Both the position numbers and the translations under genes were made by a program. A model generated the notes under the pieces. The model worked only from the letters and a program-made list of their open reading frames with translations, was not told the origin of the DNA and made no database searches. DNA of 64,000 nucleotides from assembly GCA_036172665.1 (NCBI GenBank), contig CM069878.1, positions 22,433,501 through 22,497,500 of the forward strand. The letters are read 5' to 3'. Positions 53,746 through 64,000 of this stretch are shown piece by piece. Position 1 is the stretch's first letter. Every line of letters starts with the position of its first letter. The DNA is from Prosopocoilus inquinatus (taxonomy: Eukaryota > Arthropoda > Insecta > Coleoptera > Lucanidae).

Positions 53746-53944
53746 TTAGTTTATTTCAAATTTCACTATGTAATTACTTTTTATTTCAATTTTTTGATTC
53801 CGTGATAGTACACCAATACCATTTTTCTTGTTTACATTTAGAAATTCAGAAATTTAGTTCTTATTTCTTGATTCTGCTTATTTACACACATTTGTTGCGC
53901 AACCGATGTTTAAAATTTGCCCATTTAAGCGCTCGATCACTCTT

Positions 53945-54055
53945 GTCTAATTTTAATGTGTATTGTTGGCATTACTGAGATATGGTTATCCTCGAATATT
54001 AGCTTTCAAGCTACTCACATTAATGGTTACATATTGCTACGTTATTGTTATTTTT
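53945..54055 (+). pseudogene. LINE endonuclease, N-terminal fragment
   Basis: CIVGITEIWLSSNISFQATH then INGYILLR matches the APE-type endonuclease block I-x-x-I-T-E-T-W-L...I-x-G-Y-x-x-x-R. Glu in ITE is the catalytic residue. It stops where the following R-x-G-G-V segment should begin; that segment is found 1.3 kb downstream at 55,375. Confidence 0.7.
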
Positions 54056-55374
54056 CGTGGAACAATTTTTGATTGTAATTACGCATATAAATTTTTGTTA
54101 ACATGAAACTCTTATAGGTCCAGGGTCGTGACCTTTTTGTTTGTTGTTTATAACAATCTTTTGGGTTCTTTTCTACTTGTTATAAATAAAAGCTCAATTA
54201 CAATTTCGAATGAAATTCAGAACAAATTAAAATAGTTTATTTAATTCTATGGGTTTATTTAACAAATTTTTGATTTTGCAACAATAAATGAAATGTATTT
54301 CTTTCTTTTGAAACGGGTTATAAGAAACTAAGTTCCTGCAATGGAGTTATTAATTGTTTGATATTTATTTTTGCGGTACTGCTACGTTAGCTATCCTTCA
54401 AATATTTATTACTCGTCGTGACATTTAAGGTTGAATTTATTTGAACAATCCTTTATTAAAATGGATAAGTGATTTAAATAGTTCCCGACTTTATGTTAAT
54501 AATTTTGTTCATCTTACGGCTTTTGTCCCATCTGCACTTTATTATAAATGTACACGCACAAATTCGTTCATTTATTTAATTCAATGAAACTTCGACACTA
54601 CACATCCGTTTTTAATTGACTTTTTCCAAAACACCCGACGCGGATTATTTGCTGGTATTTTGTGGCTAATACCCGACGCAGATTGTTTGCTGGTATTTTG
54701 ATCACTTTTTGCGAAAATCGTTCCCTCCCATTTTATAGATCATACAAGAAAAACACCTCCCTCTCGTTTTCTCACTATCCTTAGAACGCGTCATTCCCAA
54801 TTTCTAGTAAACACTTTTTTGTTAAATGAGTTTTATTGCTTTTCACAAAAAACTACTTCCTTATTACTGTTGCTACCGACTTGTGTAATGTTTTAAAATG
54901 TTCCTAAATGAATTCTCTTTACGGATATCAAACAATAATCTCCGTACACATTTTGTTTTGTTACCACGAATGTGCTTCTTGTTGTCGTGATGCTTGAAGA
55001 CTTCTTGGTCGAAGATAACCATTTTGGCTTACGATGTGTTCACCTTTTGCTAGGCTTAAGAGATGCCTTCATTTCAGTAAAGTACTGCAGTCCTTTGTTA
55101 CATCGTAGAAGCTTTAAGACTGACTTTAGGTTGCGGTTCAACGTGTTTTGTCGTAACCCAAATCATTTAATTCGTGGAACAAAATTTGTGTTTTAGTGTA
55201 AGCATTATTTGAGGCGAAATACCTTGGAATTACAATTCTCCCTTGATACACGAAAATTACACTGACTTTAAACAAAATTCTGATCAGAAATCATAATAAT
55301 ACATCCCAAAAATGTAAGTAAAACTTATTTAACACAATCAAAATTAAACCTTCAACTAAAATAACATAGCAATA
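54056..55374. other. Unidentified 1.3-kb insertion inside the LINE endonuclease
   Basis: The endonuclease coding sequence ends at about 54,055 and resumes at about 55,375, so the intervening 1.3 kb is probably an insertion. It contains a direct repeat of about 27 bp (ACCCGACGCGGATTATTTGC at 54,634 and a near copy at 54,671, unit about 37 bp). The 74-codon frame at 54,972-55,196 shows no known domain. I found no terminal repeats that identify it. Confidence 0.45.
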
Positions 55375-55580
55375 TATGGTGGAGGTGTTGCGTTTTATGT
55401 AAAAAGTAATATTATTTGTAAAATTCAACAAGAATAACTAATCTTACATCAGCACTTTTGGATTTGATAATCGTATCAAACAAGGACATATTTACATTAC
55501 CTGGTAGCTTGAGTCTGCATGAATTCTCTAACCACGAATTAATACTTTGTGAAACTGCATTTACTCGTAGCTTTAAAGTA
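55375..55580 (+). pseudogene. LINE endonuclease, C-terminal fragment
   Basis: YGGGVAFYVKSNIICKIQQE is the GGV-A-x-Y-V block of the endonuclease; LDLIIVSNKDIFTLPGSLSL and FSNHELILCE match the L-D-L-I...S-D-H-x-L-I end, with the catalytic Asp in S-D-H read as Asn (SNH). The frame is cut at 55,583 by a mariner insertion. Confidence 0.75.
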
Positions 55581-55583
55581 GTA

Positions 55584-56226
55584 CGTGGGCTGCTGGTAAA
55601 TTTTCTGGAATCTAGTAGATCTAGAATTGTTAGCGTTTATCAACTGTCATATTTGAAAAATTTGACGTTTTTCGCCTATAATTCTATTGACAGTTTCTAT
55701 CCAAGTGAACTAGTTTTGTGTGTACAACATTTGAGAAAAAGCAATTTTGTGTAAACATGGCAATCTCTCGTGAAAATTTTTGTGCATTTCAAAATGAACC
55801 AAAACCAACAAAAGTTGTCCGTTCACGCAGTGTTGCGAAGCAAATGATTGCTTGTTTCTTTGGTTTAACTGGACAGGTAGCAACCGTGGCTTTAGAGGAT
55901 CGAAAAACAGTGAAGGCTGATTGGTATACTACAATTTGTTTGCCGGAAGTCATCGATCAAATAAGAAGAAACAATCGAAATCGACGAATTATTCTCCATC
56001 ATGACAACGCTAGCTCTCACTCAGCCCTTCAAACAGTTGATTTTTGTCCAACAAAAATGTTAAATTAATGACTCATTGTCCATATTCACCTGATTTATCA
56101 CCTAATGATTTTTTGTTCCCAAATATCAAAAATAAAATGCGTGGTGAGCGATTTTCGTCGGCTGACGCAGCGCTTGAAACATTCCGGACACTGGTTTCTA
56201 AGGTACCATCTTTAGAGTGGAAAACG
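55584..56226 (+). pseudogene. Truncated mariner, same family as 30.3 kb
   Basis: The inverted repeat CGTGGGCTGCTGGTAAATTT and a TA border mark the left end. The transposase starts MAISRENF and then jumps directly to FQNEPKPTKVVRSRSVAKQM, so about 600 bp including the first catalytic Asp is deleted. ILHHDNASSHS and YSPDLSPNDFLFP remain, separated by a frameshift. The right end, including its inverted repeat, is missing; LINE sequence resumes at about 56,227. It lies uninterrupted at the site where copy 1 carries the hAT-like MITE. Confidence 0.87.
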
Positions 56227-57560
56227 TCTCTGTTCCTTCGGAAATGGCTGACTCAAACAAAATAAATGATTCTTTCAGTAGCAACATGCCTTCTCACAAT
56301 AATTTTGGAAAGTATAAGATGATTCAGTATTATGAAAATAACGTCACGTCGAAAATCTTTTTTGGTTTCCGTCCTGTTGATGAAAGTTTGACATTTAAAC
56401 TATGTAGTGTGTTCTATTAAAACTAACGCTGTTGGCTCTGATGGCATAGGCATTAAAATTTTAAAATTATTTCCTCCATATATTTTACCTTACTTAACAC
56501 ATTCATATTCTTGTTTTCATTCATATGTTTAAAGTATATCCTATTACTTGGAAAATTGCCAATGGATTCCGATTCCAAAAATAAATGCCCCAAAAGAACT
56601 CAAATACCTACGTCCCATCAGTATATTACCGGTAATGTCAAAACTACTAGAAAAAGTGATGGATATGCAGTTGTGAAGTTACATAAGAGAACATAACATA
56701 TTACCTGCAACTCTGTTAGGCTTTAGGCCATAACATAGTTGTGCTACAGCGTTGCAAAATATCACTAACGACATATGTCAAGCTGTCGATAAAAACGAAC
56801 TAACTATTTTGGATTTATTAGACTTCTCGAAGGCATTTGATTAATATTGATCACGATATTTTATTTTCCATACTTCATTACATAGGCGTTGATAATAGTA
56901 GCAGAGAATTGCTAAACATTTTTATAAAAAAAAACAGATTTCAATGAATTCTTGTAGAAGGTTCCTCATCGGCGATCCGACCAATATTAACAAGTGTGCC
57001 TCAAGAATCAATATTGGTTTCGGTGCTTTATTCAATATACGCTTATAACCTTGTGTCGCAAATTAAATACTGCGACATACTATGCAGACGATACACAGAT
57101 TTAAATCTGATGAAATCAATAATGCCTGTACAAAAATTAATGAAGATCTTTTAAATTTGATCAATTATGCAAATCAACATTCCTTAAATATCAATGTAAA
57201 TAAGTCATCAATATTATTTTTCGGACCCAGAAAAATACGTGACCGTTTGTACAGAGAAGTTCAAATTTAAATTAACCACAATTTAGTACCAGTGTCCCAA
57301 GAAGCAAAAAACTCAGGTGTTCTGCTAGATCATAGACTCCGTTTCAAAAGTTATGTATCCAAGTTTATACAACGTACCTTTTGTAATCTAAAATTCATAT
57401 TTAATAATCGCTGTGCACTTACTAAAAAATGAAAATATGCGAAGTATTAGTTTTATCACAGTTCAACTATTGTGACGTAGTCTATGTGAATGTTGCATCG
57501 ATGCCGTAGGTAGGAATAGAATACAAAAAGTTCAAAACGCGAAATTTATTGATCGGAAGC
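56227..57560 (+). pseudogene. LINE reverse transcriptase
   Basis: Blocks in order: FGFRPVDESLTFK, VGSDGIGIKILKLFPPYILP, a proline-lysine LRPISILPVMSKLLEKVMD segment, LGFRP, TILDLLDFSKAFD (first catalytic Asp), QESILVSVLYSIYAYNL, the active site YADDTQI, LINYANQHSLNINVNKSSIL, NSGVLLDHRLRFKSYVSKF and LSQFNYCDVVYVNVASMP. This is a Jockey-type RT in several frames. It ends near the left edge of the errantivirus-like element, around 57,560-57,690. Confidence 0.85.
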
Positions 57561-57731
57561 TATTGATTATTTTTAAAAATCATTTATTTACGAAAGAGAC
57601 AAAGACTTGTGTACTACGTGAACATTAAAATAGGAATGCTTCTTAAATTAGATTACGTTATGCATCTCTTATCTAATACGTGACATTCTCGCGTTTAGCG
57701 TGCGACCGCGGTCCATGTTACTCCTCCACGG

Positions 57732-59441
57732 CTAGAATGGATCTTGACGTTCTTCGGAAAGAGCCTTGGATGCCTTTTGCATTTTCGCACTTTTGTTTAC
57801 TATTTTAGAATAACACTTACACTTTATAATAATAGTAATAAACAGTAAAATTATTACAATAATAACAATTGCAACTGAATTTCCATACGGGTGATTTTTA
57901 TCAATTTTGTCTAATTGCGAAACTTTAGCATTTTCCACTTCCTTCTGTATTGTATCATAATCTTTTAAATTGATTTTCTTTAGTTTAATAGGTTTTGATT
58001 CTCTTATGTTAGTTAAATTTAAATACAATTTAGGCAAATGAAATATTTCTCCCTTAATTAACATTTCCTGATAATTAAACTTTTCTTCATTTATCTGAAT
58101 ATTGCAATTAATTCTTAACCTAACTAACGCATTATTCCTAATTTCTAAAATTCCTGTTTCACTACAATTGTAAGGCGCACTAATAACACTTGGCGTATAA
58201 ATTAATAAGTCTCCTGGTCCGATTTGTTGCACTAGCGTTTCTTCCAGGTGAACGTGTATTTTCTCGCAATTGCCGTCGACATTCTTCATTAAATTTAATA
58301 CACAATTTTCATCCTTCGGTACTGGTTTACTGTCGCAAATATGAATATTTTCCAATTTTGGACAAGTGTTTGTTCTTAAAGCATACGTACTATCTGACAT
58401 TAACAAATACGACTTTGCAAAAGGGATTATATAATTTTTGTAAGGGATAGAATGAATTTGGCAAAGCTTATATGTAGGGGTAAATAATATGGGTACTGAT
58501 ATTTTAAACATTACTTCTTTGTGATCTATATAATTCTGAATGCTAAAATATCTATAATAGTTGAAGGTATTTTTAAATGTCATGAGTTGATAAGGGGTAT
58601 ATAAGGATTTTAACTGGTAATTTATTTCCTTCACGTCGTTTATTGATATAACCGCCGGGTGCAGTTTCCCTACACTAGAGAATACAATTGCATCTTCTAT
58701 TTCCGATAAGACATTAAATATTACATTATTATTTTTAATAATTTGGTCCTTGGCGTTTTGTATCATTTGATAGAATTCAAGCTTTTCTATTTTCCTGGAT
58801 AAGTTGTCAATTTTAACATTTAATTTCTCTTGATTACCTTTTAATTCCGTAAAGGTGTCCGATATTCTAGCAGATATTGATTTTAACATTGACAAGCTCC
58901 ACTCTTGTTGTTTGTGCAGATTATTTTGATTCTTACTGATGATTTCTAGGGCTTTGTCGATTCGTTGCTTTTCTTCACTATCCATCAATCCAAATAGTTG
59001 TTTTCCTACGTAGCCGACAAAATCGAATGGCGATCTTTTGCTTCTTGGATATTCCGGGAACAAATTTCGGAGTTTTAGTTCTGTCTGACAAATATCATTT
59101 ACTGCTTGCTCGATTAAACTGTAAACTAATTGATCATCTTTTAGGTTTGGGATATCTATCGGTACTTTAATCCTATCTATGTGTTCATAGTCCGTTTTAT
59201 CATGTGGATATATCCTTTTCATATAGGTTGCATTTACCAATTTAATTTGCCTTTTTAACTGATCTACGTGGTGAAACAATGTTTGTGCTTCAATTTTATA
59301 AACGAAATCGTGATAACCTTGAATTATTCTACTTTGTCCTAAATCGTACGGTAAAATATAATTTTCAATCTGCTGTACTTGTAGTTGGCTGTTCATTAAC
59401 TTGATCGCTACTGCCAATAGGATGATCCGAATTAATTTCAT
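57732..59441 (-). CDS. env: Env fusion glycoprotein, open frame
   Basis: 569 codons from an ATG that overlaps the end of pol, a normal length for errantiviral Env. Residues 1-18 look like a signal peptide (hydrophobic IILLAVAI core). A furin-type site RSKR at about 133-136 is followed by SPFDFVGYVGKQLFG, the start of a fusion-peptide region like that of baculovirus F proteins. Heptad-rich coiled-coil sequence follows (about 165-230), then a cysteine-bearing ectodomain. One membrane span lies near residues 522-540, with a basic cytoplasmic tail. In errantiviruses Env is made from a spliced RNA. No stop or frameshift is visible, in contrast to gag and pol. Functionality cannot be judged from sequence. 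Confidence 0.88.
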   Translation of the reverse strand: MKLIRIILLAVAIKLMNSQLQVQQIENYILPYDLGQSRIIQGYHDFVYKIEAQTLFHHVDQLKRQIKLVNATYMKRIYPHDKTDYEHIDRIKVPIDIPNLKDDQLVYSLIEQAVNDICQTELKLRNLFPEYPRSKRSPFDFVGYVGKQLFGLMDSEEKQRIDKALEIISKNQNNLHKQQEWSLSMLKSISARISDTFTELKGNQEKLNVKIDNLSRKIEKLEFYQMIQNAKDQIIKNNNVIFNVLSEIEDAIVFSSVGKLHPAVISINDVKEINYQLKSLYTPYQLMTFKNTFNYYRYFSIQNYIDHKEVMFKISVPILFTPTYKLCQIHSIPYKNYIIPFAKSYLLMSDSTYALRTNTCPKLENIHICDSKPVPKDENCVLNLMKNVDGNCEKIHVHLEETLVQQIGPGDLLIYTPSVISAPYNCSETGILEIRNNALVRLRINCNIQINEEKFNYQEMLIKGEIFHLPKLYLNLTNIRESKPIKLKKINLKDYDTIQKEVENAKVSQLDKIDKNHPYGNSVAIVIIVIILLFITIIIKCKCYSKIVNKSAKMQKASKALSEERQDPF

Positions 59442-60827
59442 CCTGTAACAGAGAGTCTTTCGTGAATTTACGTTTCTTTTTAATTGTATCCTTAGATAGT
59501 TTAGTATTCTTCTGTGTCCGAATGGTTTTGTCAGTAATTTGCGTCACTCGTTCTTTACTAAATTTAGGTTTCAATTTATTTCGAAATTTCTTTTTGACAT
59601 ATACCGCCTGTCCTATTTCCAAATTTTCTATTTCTTTTCGATCAGCATTAATTTTATTGCATGTTCGTTCTTTCACATTTTTTAAGTTATTAAAAATTTG
59701 ATTGTTTATAATTTTTATTTCTTCGGCTCTGTCATTGATAAATTGTTGCGTTAATTTTTCTTCATTCATGTCAAAAGGTAAGTTAGATTCACTGTGACCA
59801 TTAATAACTTCAAAAGGAGTAAATTTAGTACTAGAATGAAGACTGTTATTATATGCTAACACTGCGTTTACTAATTGGTTTTCTAAAGTATTTTGTCTGT
59901 CTAATAATCTACATCTTATTGATTCTGTTAAAGTGTTATGGAAACGTTCTACTATTCCATTAGATTTTGAATTTCCAACAGACGTTACGTGTAATTTAAT
60001 TTTATGTAATTTACAAAATTCCTTCAATAAAACGTTATCAAATTCTTTTCCTGAATCCACGATAATGGTTTGACATAAGCCGTGATGACTACTGAACTTA
60101 ATTATACCATTTATGACAGTTGTTGCGTTTTTATCAGTTATCAAGTACGCTTGACCATATTTAGAGAAATGATCTACTATAGTTAAAATTATTCTGTTAT
60201 TCATAAATAACAAATCTATATGTAACTGCTCAAAAGGTCTTTTGGGGGTATAAGTATGTGAAATTGGTTGTTTCTGGGGCATTCTATCATATTTTGCTAA
60301 CTGACAGGTTTCACAATTATTTATGTACGTGGTAACTGCTCTTTCCATGTTTGGCCAATAATAATTTCGTTTTAACGACTGATAAACTTCATTTATACCT
60401 CTGTGTGACGTTTTGCCTTCATGATAATATTTGACTTTCTCTAATTGATCTTCTTCATTTTCTATATCTTGTACGATTTTATTTACTATTTCTATTTTTA
60501 GATTAACAAACGATTCTTGTAACATTTGAATAATTTCTCGCTCAATATTTTTATGTTTAAAATAGATTACATTTTTCTTTTCAGGGGTCAAACATTCTTT
60601 TAACGCTTTAATGATAGTTTCCCACGCTGCTGTTAATGGTAACGTTAAACAAATTCGCGTTTTGCCAAATATTTTCGATCGCGTTAATATGGGTGTTGTC
60701 AAATTTCGTGTTGCATCTAAAATAATTTGATGATCTGCTAAATTTAAAATTTTCTCCGAATAAGGTATCGTAATTTCTACATCTCCGTTAATTGAATGGA
60801 TAGTGTTACTACTACTTGGTTCTTGAT
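59365..60827 (-). pseudogene. Pol C-terminal part: integrase
   Basis: The frame is open for some distance upstream of the nominal start at 60,702, back to the frameshift near 60,860. It holds the integrase zinc module (H-R-G...CETCQ), the core with Asp in HIDLLFM, Asp in IIVDSGKEFDN and Glu in NGIVERFHNTL, and a basic C-terminal tail that overlaps the start of env by 77 bp. All three catalytic residues are present. It is disconnected from RT by an 11-bp tandem duplication. Confidence 0.87.
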
Positions 60828-63135
60828 TTAATTGATTTGGATTTTCTGTCTGTAAATTCTCTGTAAATTTTCTGTCTGTTCTAAGTTATTTAATATTTCA
60901 TCTAATTCTTCTATATTAAATTCAACCGATTGATCGTCATTATTAACTATCAGTGATTCCGCATCTTCCGCGTTAATTGTATTAACATAATTTTCTGTTA
61001 TTTTTATTCTCGATAAAACATCGGCTTCGTTAGATCTTCCTTTCTTATATTGAATTTCATATTCATATTCGCTTAATTTTAACCGCCATCTAGTTAAACG
61101 GGAATTTGGATCTTTTATCGAAAATAACCATTGTAGTGGTTTGTGATCGGTTTTAATAATAAATTTTGTGCCATATAGATAAGGTCGAAAATGTTTACAT
61201 GCCCACACTATTGCAAGCATTTCTTTTTCTATAGTTGAATAATTTGTTTCTGCCGGGTTTAAAGTTCTGGAGGCATATGCTACGGGATGATTTTCTTGGG
61301 ATAATATTGCACCTATTGCGAAATTTGATGCTTCGGTAGTTAGTTCAAATTGTTTAGTAAAATCTGGATATTTTAATACAGGATCATTGCATAATAATAT
61401 TTTACACTTTTCAAAAGCATCTATAAATTCGGGTGTATGTTTCACAGTTTCTCCTTTTCGTAAGCATTTTGTGAGAGGTTTAGTTATTTTGGCAAAGTTA
61501 CTGATAAATTTCCTATAATAACCTAACAAGCCTAAAAATGATTTGATTTCTCTCTGAGTGGTTGGAATTGGAAAGTTCTTAATTACTTCAATCTTTTTAG
61601 GATTTGGTTTAATACCGGTGGGTGTAATAACGTGACCTAAATATTCCGTTTCTTTTCGTAAAAATTCGCATTTATCTAACTGTAATTTTAAGTTTGCGCT
61701 TCTTAATCTGTCGAAAACTGATTTCAGGTGTTTTATGTGTTCGTCTAATGATGGTGAAAATATAATTATGTCATCGAGATATACTAAACAGAATTTATTC
61801 AATACGTCTCTCAATACATCGTCCATTACACGTTGAAACGTAGCAGGACTGTTTTTTAAGCCGAATGGCATTCTAAGGAATTCATGATGTCCAAATTCTG
61901 TATTAAAAGCTGTTTTAGGAATTGACTCGGGGTGCATTTGAATTTGGTGATAACCTGAGGCTAAGTCAAGGGTGGTAAAATATTGACATCTACCTAGCTT
62001 ATCTAATATGTCTTCTATATTTGGGATTGGATATCGATCGTCAATAGTCTTTTCATTTATAGCTCGATAATCAATGACTAAACGAGTTTTTCTCTTGCCA
62101 CTTGCATCTAATTTCTTTTCTACTAAGTTTATAGGAGAGCCCCAAGGACTTTGACTTGGTCTAATTATTTTGTCTTCTAATAATTGATCGATGTGTTCTT
62201 TTATTTGTTGTTTAACCGAATGAGGGAATCGTCTAGCTTTTAGAAAAATAGGTTCATTATCTTTTGTTTTAATTTCATGTTTTACATCGCTATTAAATGT
62301 TAATTTATCTTCAGGTTTTTTGAATAAGTCGAAGTAATTTTTGCATAATTTTAAAATTTTTGATTTTTCTTCCGCGTTCAGGTGATTGATTCTAAGCATG
62401 CCATTTAATTTATCAATTGATTCCATATCATTTACTCGATATTGATATATATGATAGTTATCCAAAGGAATGGCTGTCAATGGTTCAATATTAAACGATT
62501 TTTCTTTATCTGACCAATTTTGTATTTCTATTAATGCTTCGCCTTTTGTTACTGTTGTGATAATACTAGGAATAAAAATTTTATTATGAGACACAGCGTT
62601 TATAATAACATCACCTTCCACGTAATTTACAAATACTCTTTTTAAAATTTTCGATTTACCTGGTATTCTAATATTATCTACCCTTTTGTAGTTTATTGGC
62701 AATTCATAATTTTCTCTGAACAATACGCCTTTCGTTAAATCTATATTAAACTGCATAGATTTCAAATCTTCTAATCCTATTATTCCGTTATAAAAATTAT
62801 GAAATTTGAACATAATCATTTTTAAATATCCGCTGGAATGTAATTCAGCAAAACAAGGAATTAACGCAAATTTATCAATTGGAATGTTACCTTTAGCCGT
62901 TCTAATTTCTAAATTATCATTGTGGACACTATAAGGATAATATTTTTGAACAATTTCGGGATCTATCATAGATATAGTACTTCCGGTATCAATAAGTAGA
63001 TTTAGAGGTGGATTTTTAATTTTTATGTACGGTAATTCATTTAATGCTAATCGATTGAGTTCTCCGGTGAGGCAGGTATAATAAAATTTTCCTCCTCTTC
63101 GTTGGTTTCGAGTTCCTCGATATCTTCTTCTTCAC
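60828..63135 (-). pseudogene. Pol N-terminal part: protease, RT, RNase H
   Basis: The frame opens inside the end of gag and includes the protease active site LLIDTGSTISM (near 62,975-63,005, upstream of the first Met at 62,969). RT motifs follow: RKTRLVIDYRAINEKT, TLDLASGYHQIQMH, FGLKNSPATFQRVMD and the active site LVYLDDIIIFS. RNase H begins LTTEASNFAIGAILSQ, where the family usually has T-D-A-S (Asp to Glu at a catalytic position), and continues with YSTIEKEMLAIVWA and IKTDHKPLQWLF. It shifts out of frame at the duplication at 60,850-60,871 and then stops at 60,828. Overlap with gag by some 85 bp implies a -1 frameshift for expression. Confidence 0.87.
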
Positions 63136-64000
63136 AAGTTTGTTCCGGCATATTTGGTGTAAACATCGGAGCGTACCATAACCCATTTTCTTCATTATAA
63201 ATTGGCTGTAGATTTTCCTAGACTTCGTTGTTATGTAATTCTTCGACAATCACATGTGGTTGCATTGATCTCTTGAAGAAATTGTCTTGTCTAAAATTAC
63301 TAGGCTTCGCCACTGCTGTGGATATTCCAGACATTGGGGTTGGTTTCGGTGCAATCGCTTTATTCTGTCCTGGTTGCCATACATTTCTTTGGGAACCAAA
63401 AACTTGTTTATTTGTAAAACTTCTTTGTTGGTTTTGGATTGGTTTAGGGAAATTCTGTATAGGTCCTCTGGGAAAAGTGTTATTTTGATGCTGCATTGGA
63501 GTGTTCATTGTTGGTAGGAACATTTTATTTTGGGCTGGAAATTGATAGTTTTGTAAAGGAAAATAATTTGTTGGATAATTGTGTAGTGGGTATTTGACAG
63601 CTGGAAAATGTTTATTTTGGTTCTGGGGAGGATTAAATGTTTTATATCCTTTCAATGCATTAGATCTCCTTTTAAAGTTAACTGTATCCTGGACGTAACC
63701 CATAGCTTCTTCTAAGGTTTCCGGTTGCAAAGGTTTAACGTGAACTTGAATATCTTCGGGAAGATTCAACAAATAAACTTCTAATGCTGTCTGCGAATAA
63801 ATTGCTGCTCGTTGTATTTTGTGATCTACTTCGGTTTGGGAAAGTTTCGTCATTAACTGTGATAATGAATCTTGTAATCGATAGCCAAATGATAATGGAT
63901 CCTCTTTATGTGACATTTTAATATTGTTAAATTCTTGCGCTAATTCTCTAAAATCTCTTTTATCGCCGAAATAACTGTAAATTGCATCCTTTACTAATGC
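63048..64000 (-). pseudogene. gag: Gag, partial at window edge, with in-frame amber
   Basis: The gag frame is open to the window edge (upstream of the Met at 63,916) and encodes helical capsid-like sequence (SHKEDPLSFGYRLQDSLSQL, LLNLPEDIQVHVKPLQPETL) followed by a proline/glutamine/asparagine-rich tail (QNQNKHFPAVK, PIQNFPKPIQNQQRS). A TAG at 63,218-63,220 interrupts it. The same frame then continues about 56 codons of acidic sequence (CEEEDIEELETNEEEENF) to the stop at 63,048-63,050, right where the pol frame overlaps. No zinc knuckle is seen, as in many errantiviruses. The amber could be a mutation or, less likely, a readthrough site. Confidence 0.8.

Larger units (their letters stand above)
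57690..64000 (-). mobile_element. Errantivirus-like (Gypsy with env) element, incomplete
   Basis: Minus-strand order gag, pol (protease, RT, RNase H, integrase), env identifies an insect endogenous retrovirus of the Gypsy/errantivirus group. It runs past the right edge, so the 5' LTR and gag start are not seen. Downstream of env there is a purine-rich GTGGAGGAG and then AGTAAC, resembling the start of errantivirus LTRs, but recognisable LINE sequence is only about 100-170 bp further. The 3' LTR therefore seems truncated or absent. Pol has one frameshift and gag one amber codon; env is open. Confidence 0.88.

Noticed and set aside
1..64000. CRISPR array, bacterial operon, riboswitch or replication origin
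   Set aside because: Tandem units here are a 312-bp eukaryotic repeat and MITEs; there are no short spaced direct repeats, no Shine-Dalgarno-led gene runs, and all recognised families are eukaryotic.

Overview
The window reads as AT-rich insect heterochromatin or intergenic DNA. I found no convincing host gene. Nearly every coding-like stretch belongs to a transposable element, most of them dead and many nested in one another. The mix of families (Copia, BEL/Pao, an Env-bearing Gypsy/errantivirus-like element, Jockey-type LINEs, Penelope-like elements, mariner, Tc1-like and hAT remnants, tRNA-derived SINEs) is typical of insects. The order cannot be fixed from the sequence alone.

Layout. 0.5-0.84 kb: LINE 3' end. 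1.2-12.4 kb: an old, internally deleted Copia element, itself invaded by a Tc1-like DNA transposon (2.39-3.73 kb) and by a young, frame-broken BEL element on the minus strand (4.78-11.25 kb, near-identical 537-bp LTRs, GTATT target duplication). 14.9-15.2 kb: two palindromic MITEs. 16.5-17.5 kb: a Penelope-like element with GIY-YIG endonuclease and a downstream hammerhead-ribozyme motif. 19.4-22 kb: a LINE split by a transposon with about 450-bp inverted repeats. 26.1-26.8, 38.9-39.4, 40.0-40.5 and 52.2-52.3 kb (with fragments at 17.9 and 34.9 kb): copies of a roughly 310-bp hammerhead-bearing repeat. 26.9-27.3 kb: three tRNA-Glu-like pseudogenes. 30.3-33.1 kb: a mariner carrying a hAT-like MITE, next to a LINE. 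35.5-42.7 kb: several long inverted-repeat elements. 46.1-47.5 kb: a Tc1-like element with an open 354-codon transposase frame that lacks two catalytic aspartates. 53.2-57.6 kb: a LINE containing an unidentified 1.3-kb insertion and a truncated mariner. 57.7-64 kb (minus strand, running off the edge): an errantivirus-like element with intact env, frameshifted pol and a gag with an in-frame amber codon.

The most interesting system is the hammerhead repeat. Its unit is about 309-313 bp. It occurs as a tandem 1.5-mer (38,892-39,375) and as head-to-head inverted composites bounded by 12-15 bp target duplications (26,100-26,791; 40,013-40,540; 52,181-52,305). Each better-preserved unit has a CUGANGA / stem II / GAAA / self-complementary stem III / NUH / stem I arrangement. 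This matches what is known of animal retrozymes (small non-autonomous, circular-RNA-producing retroelements thought to be mobilised by Penelope-like elements), and a Penelope-like element with its own hammerhead lies in the same window. The shared termini and inverted 5' parts suggest target-primed reverse transcription with twin priming on multimeric RNA. That last step is inference.
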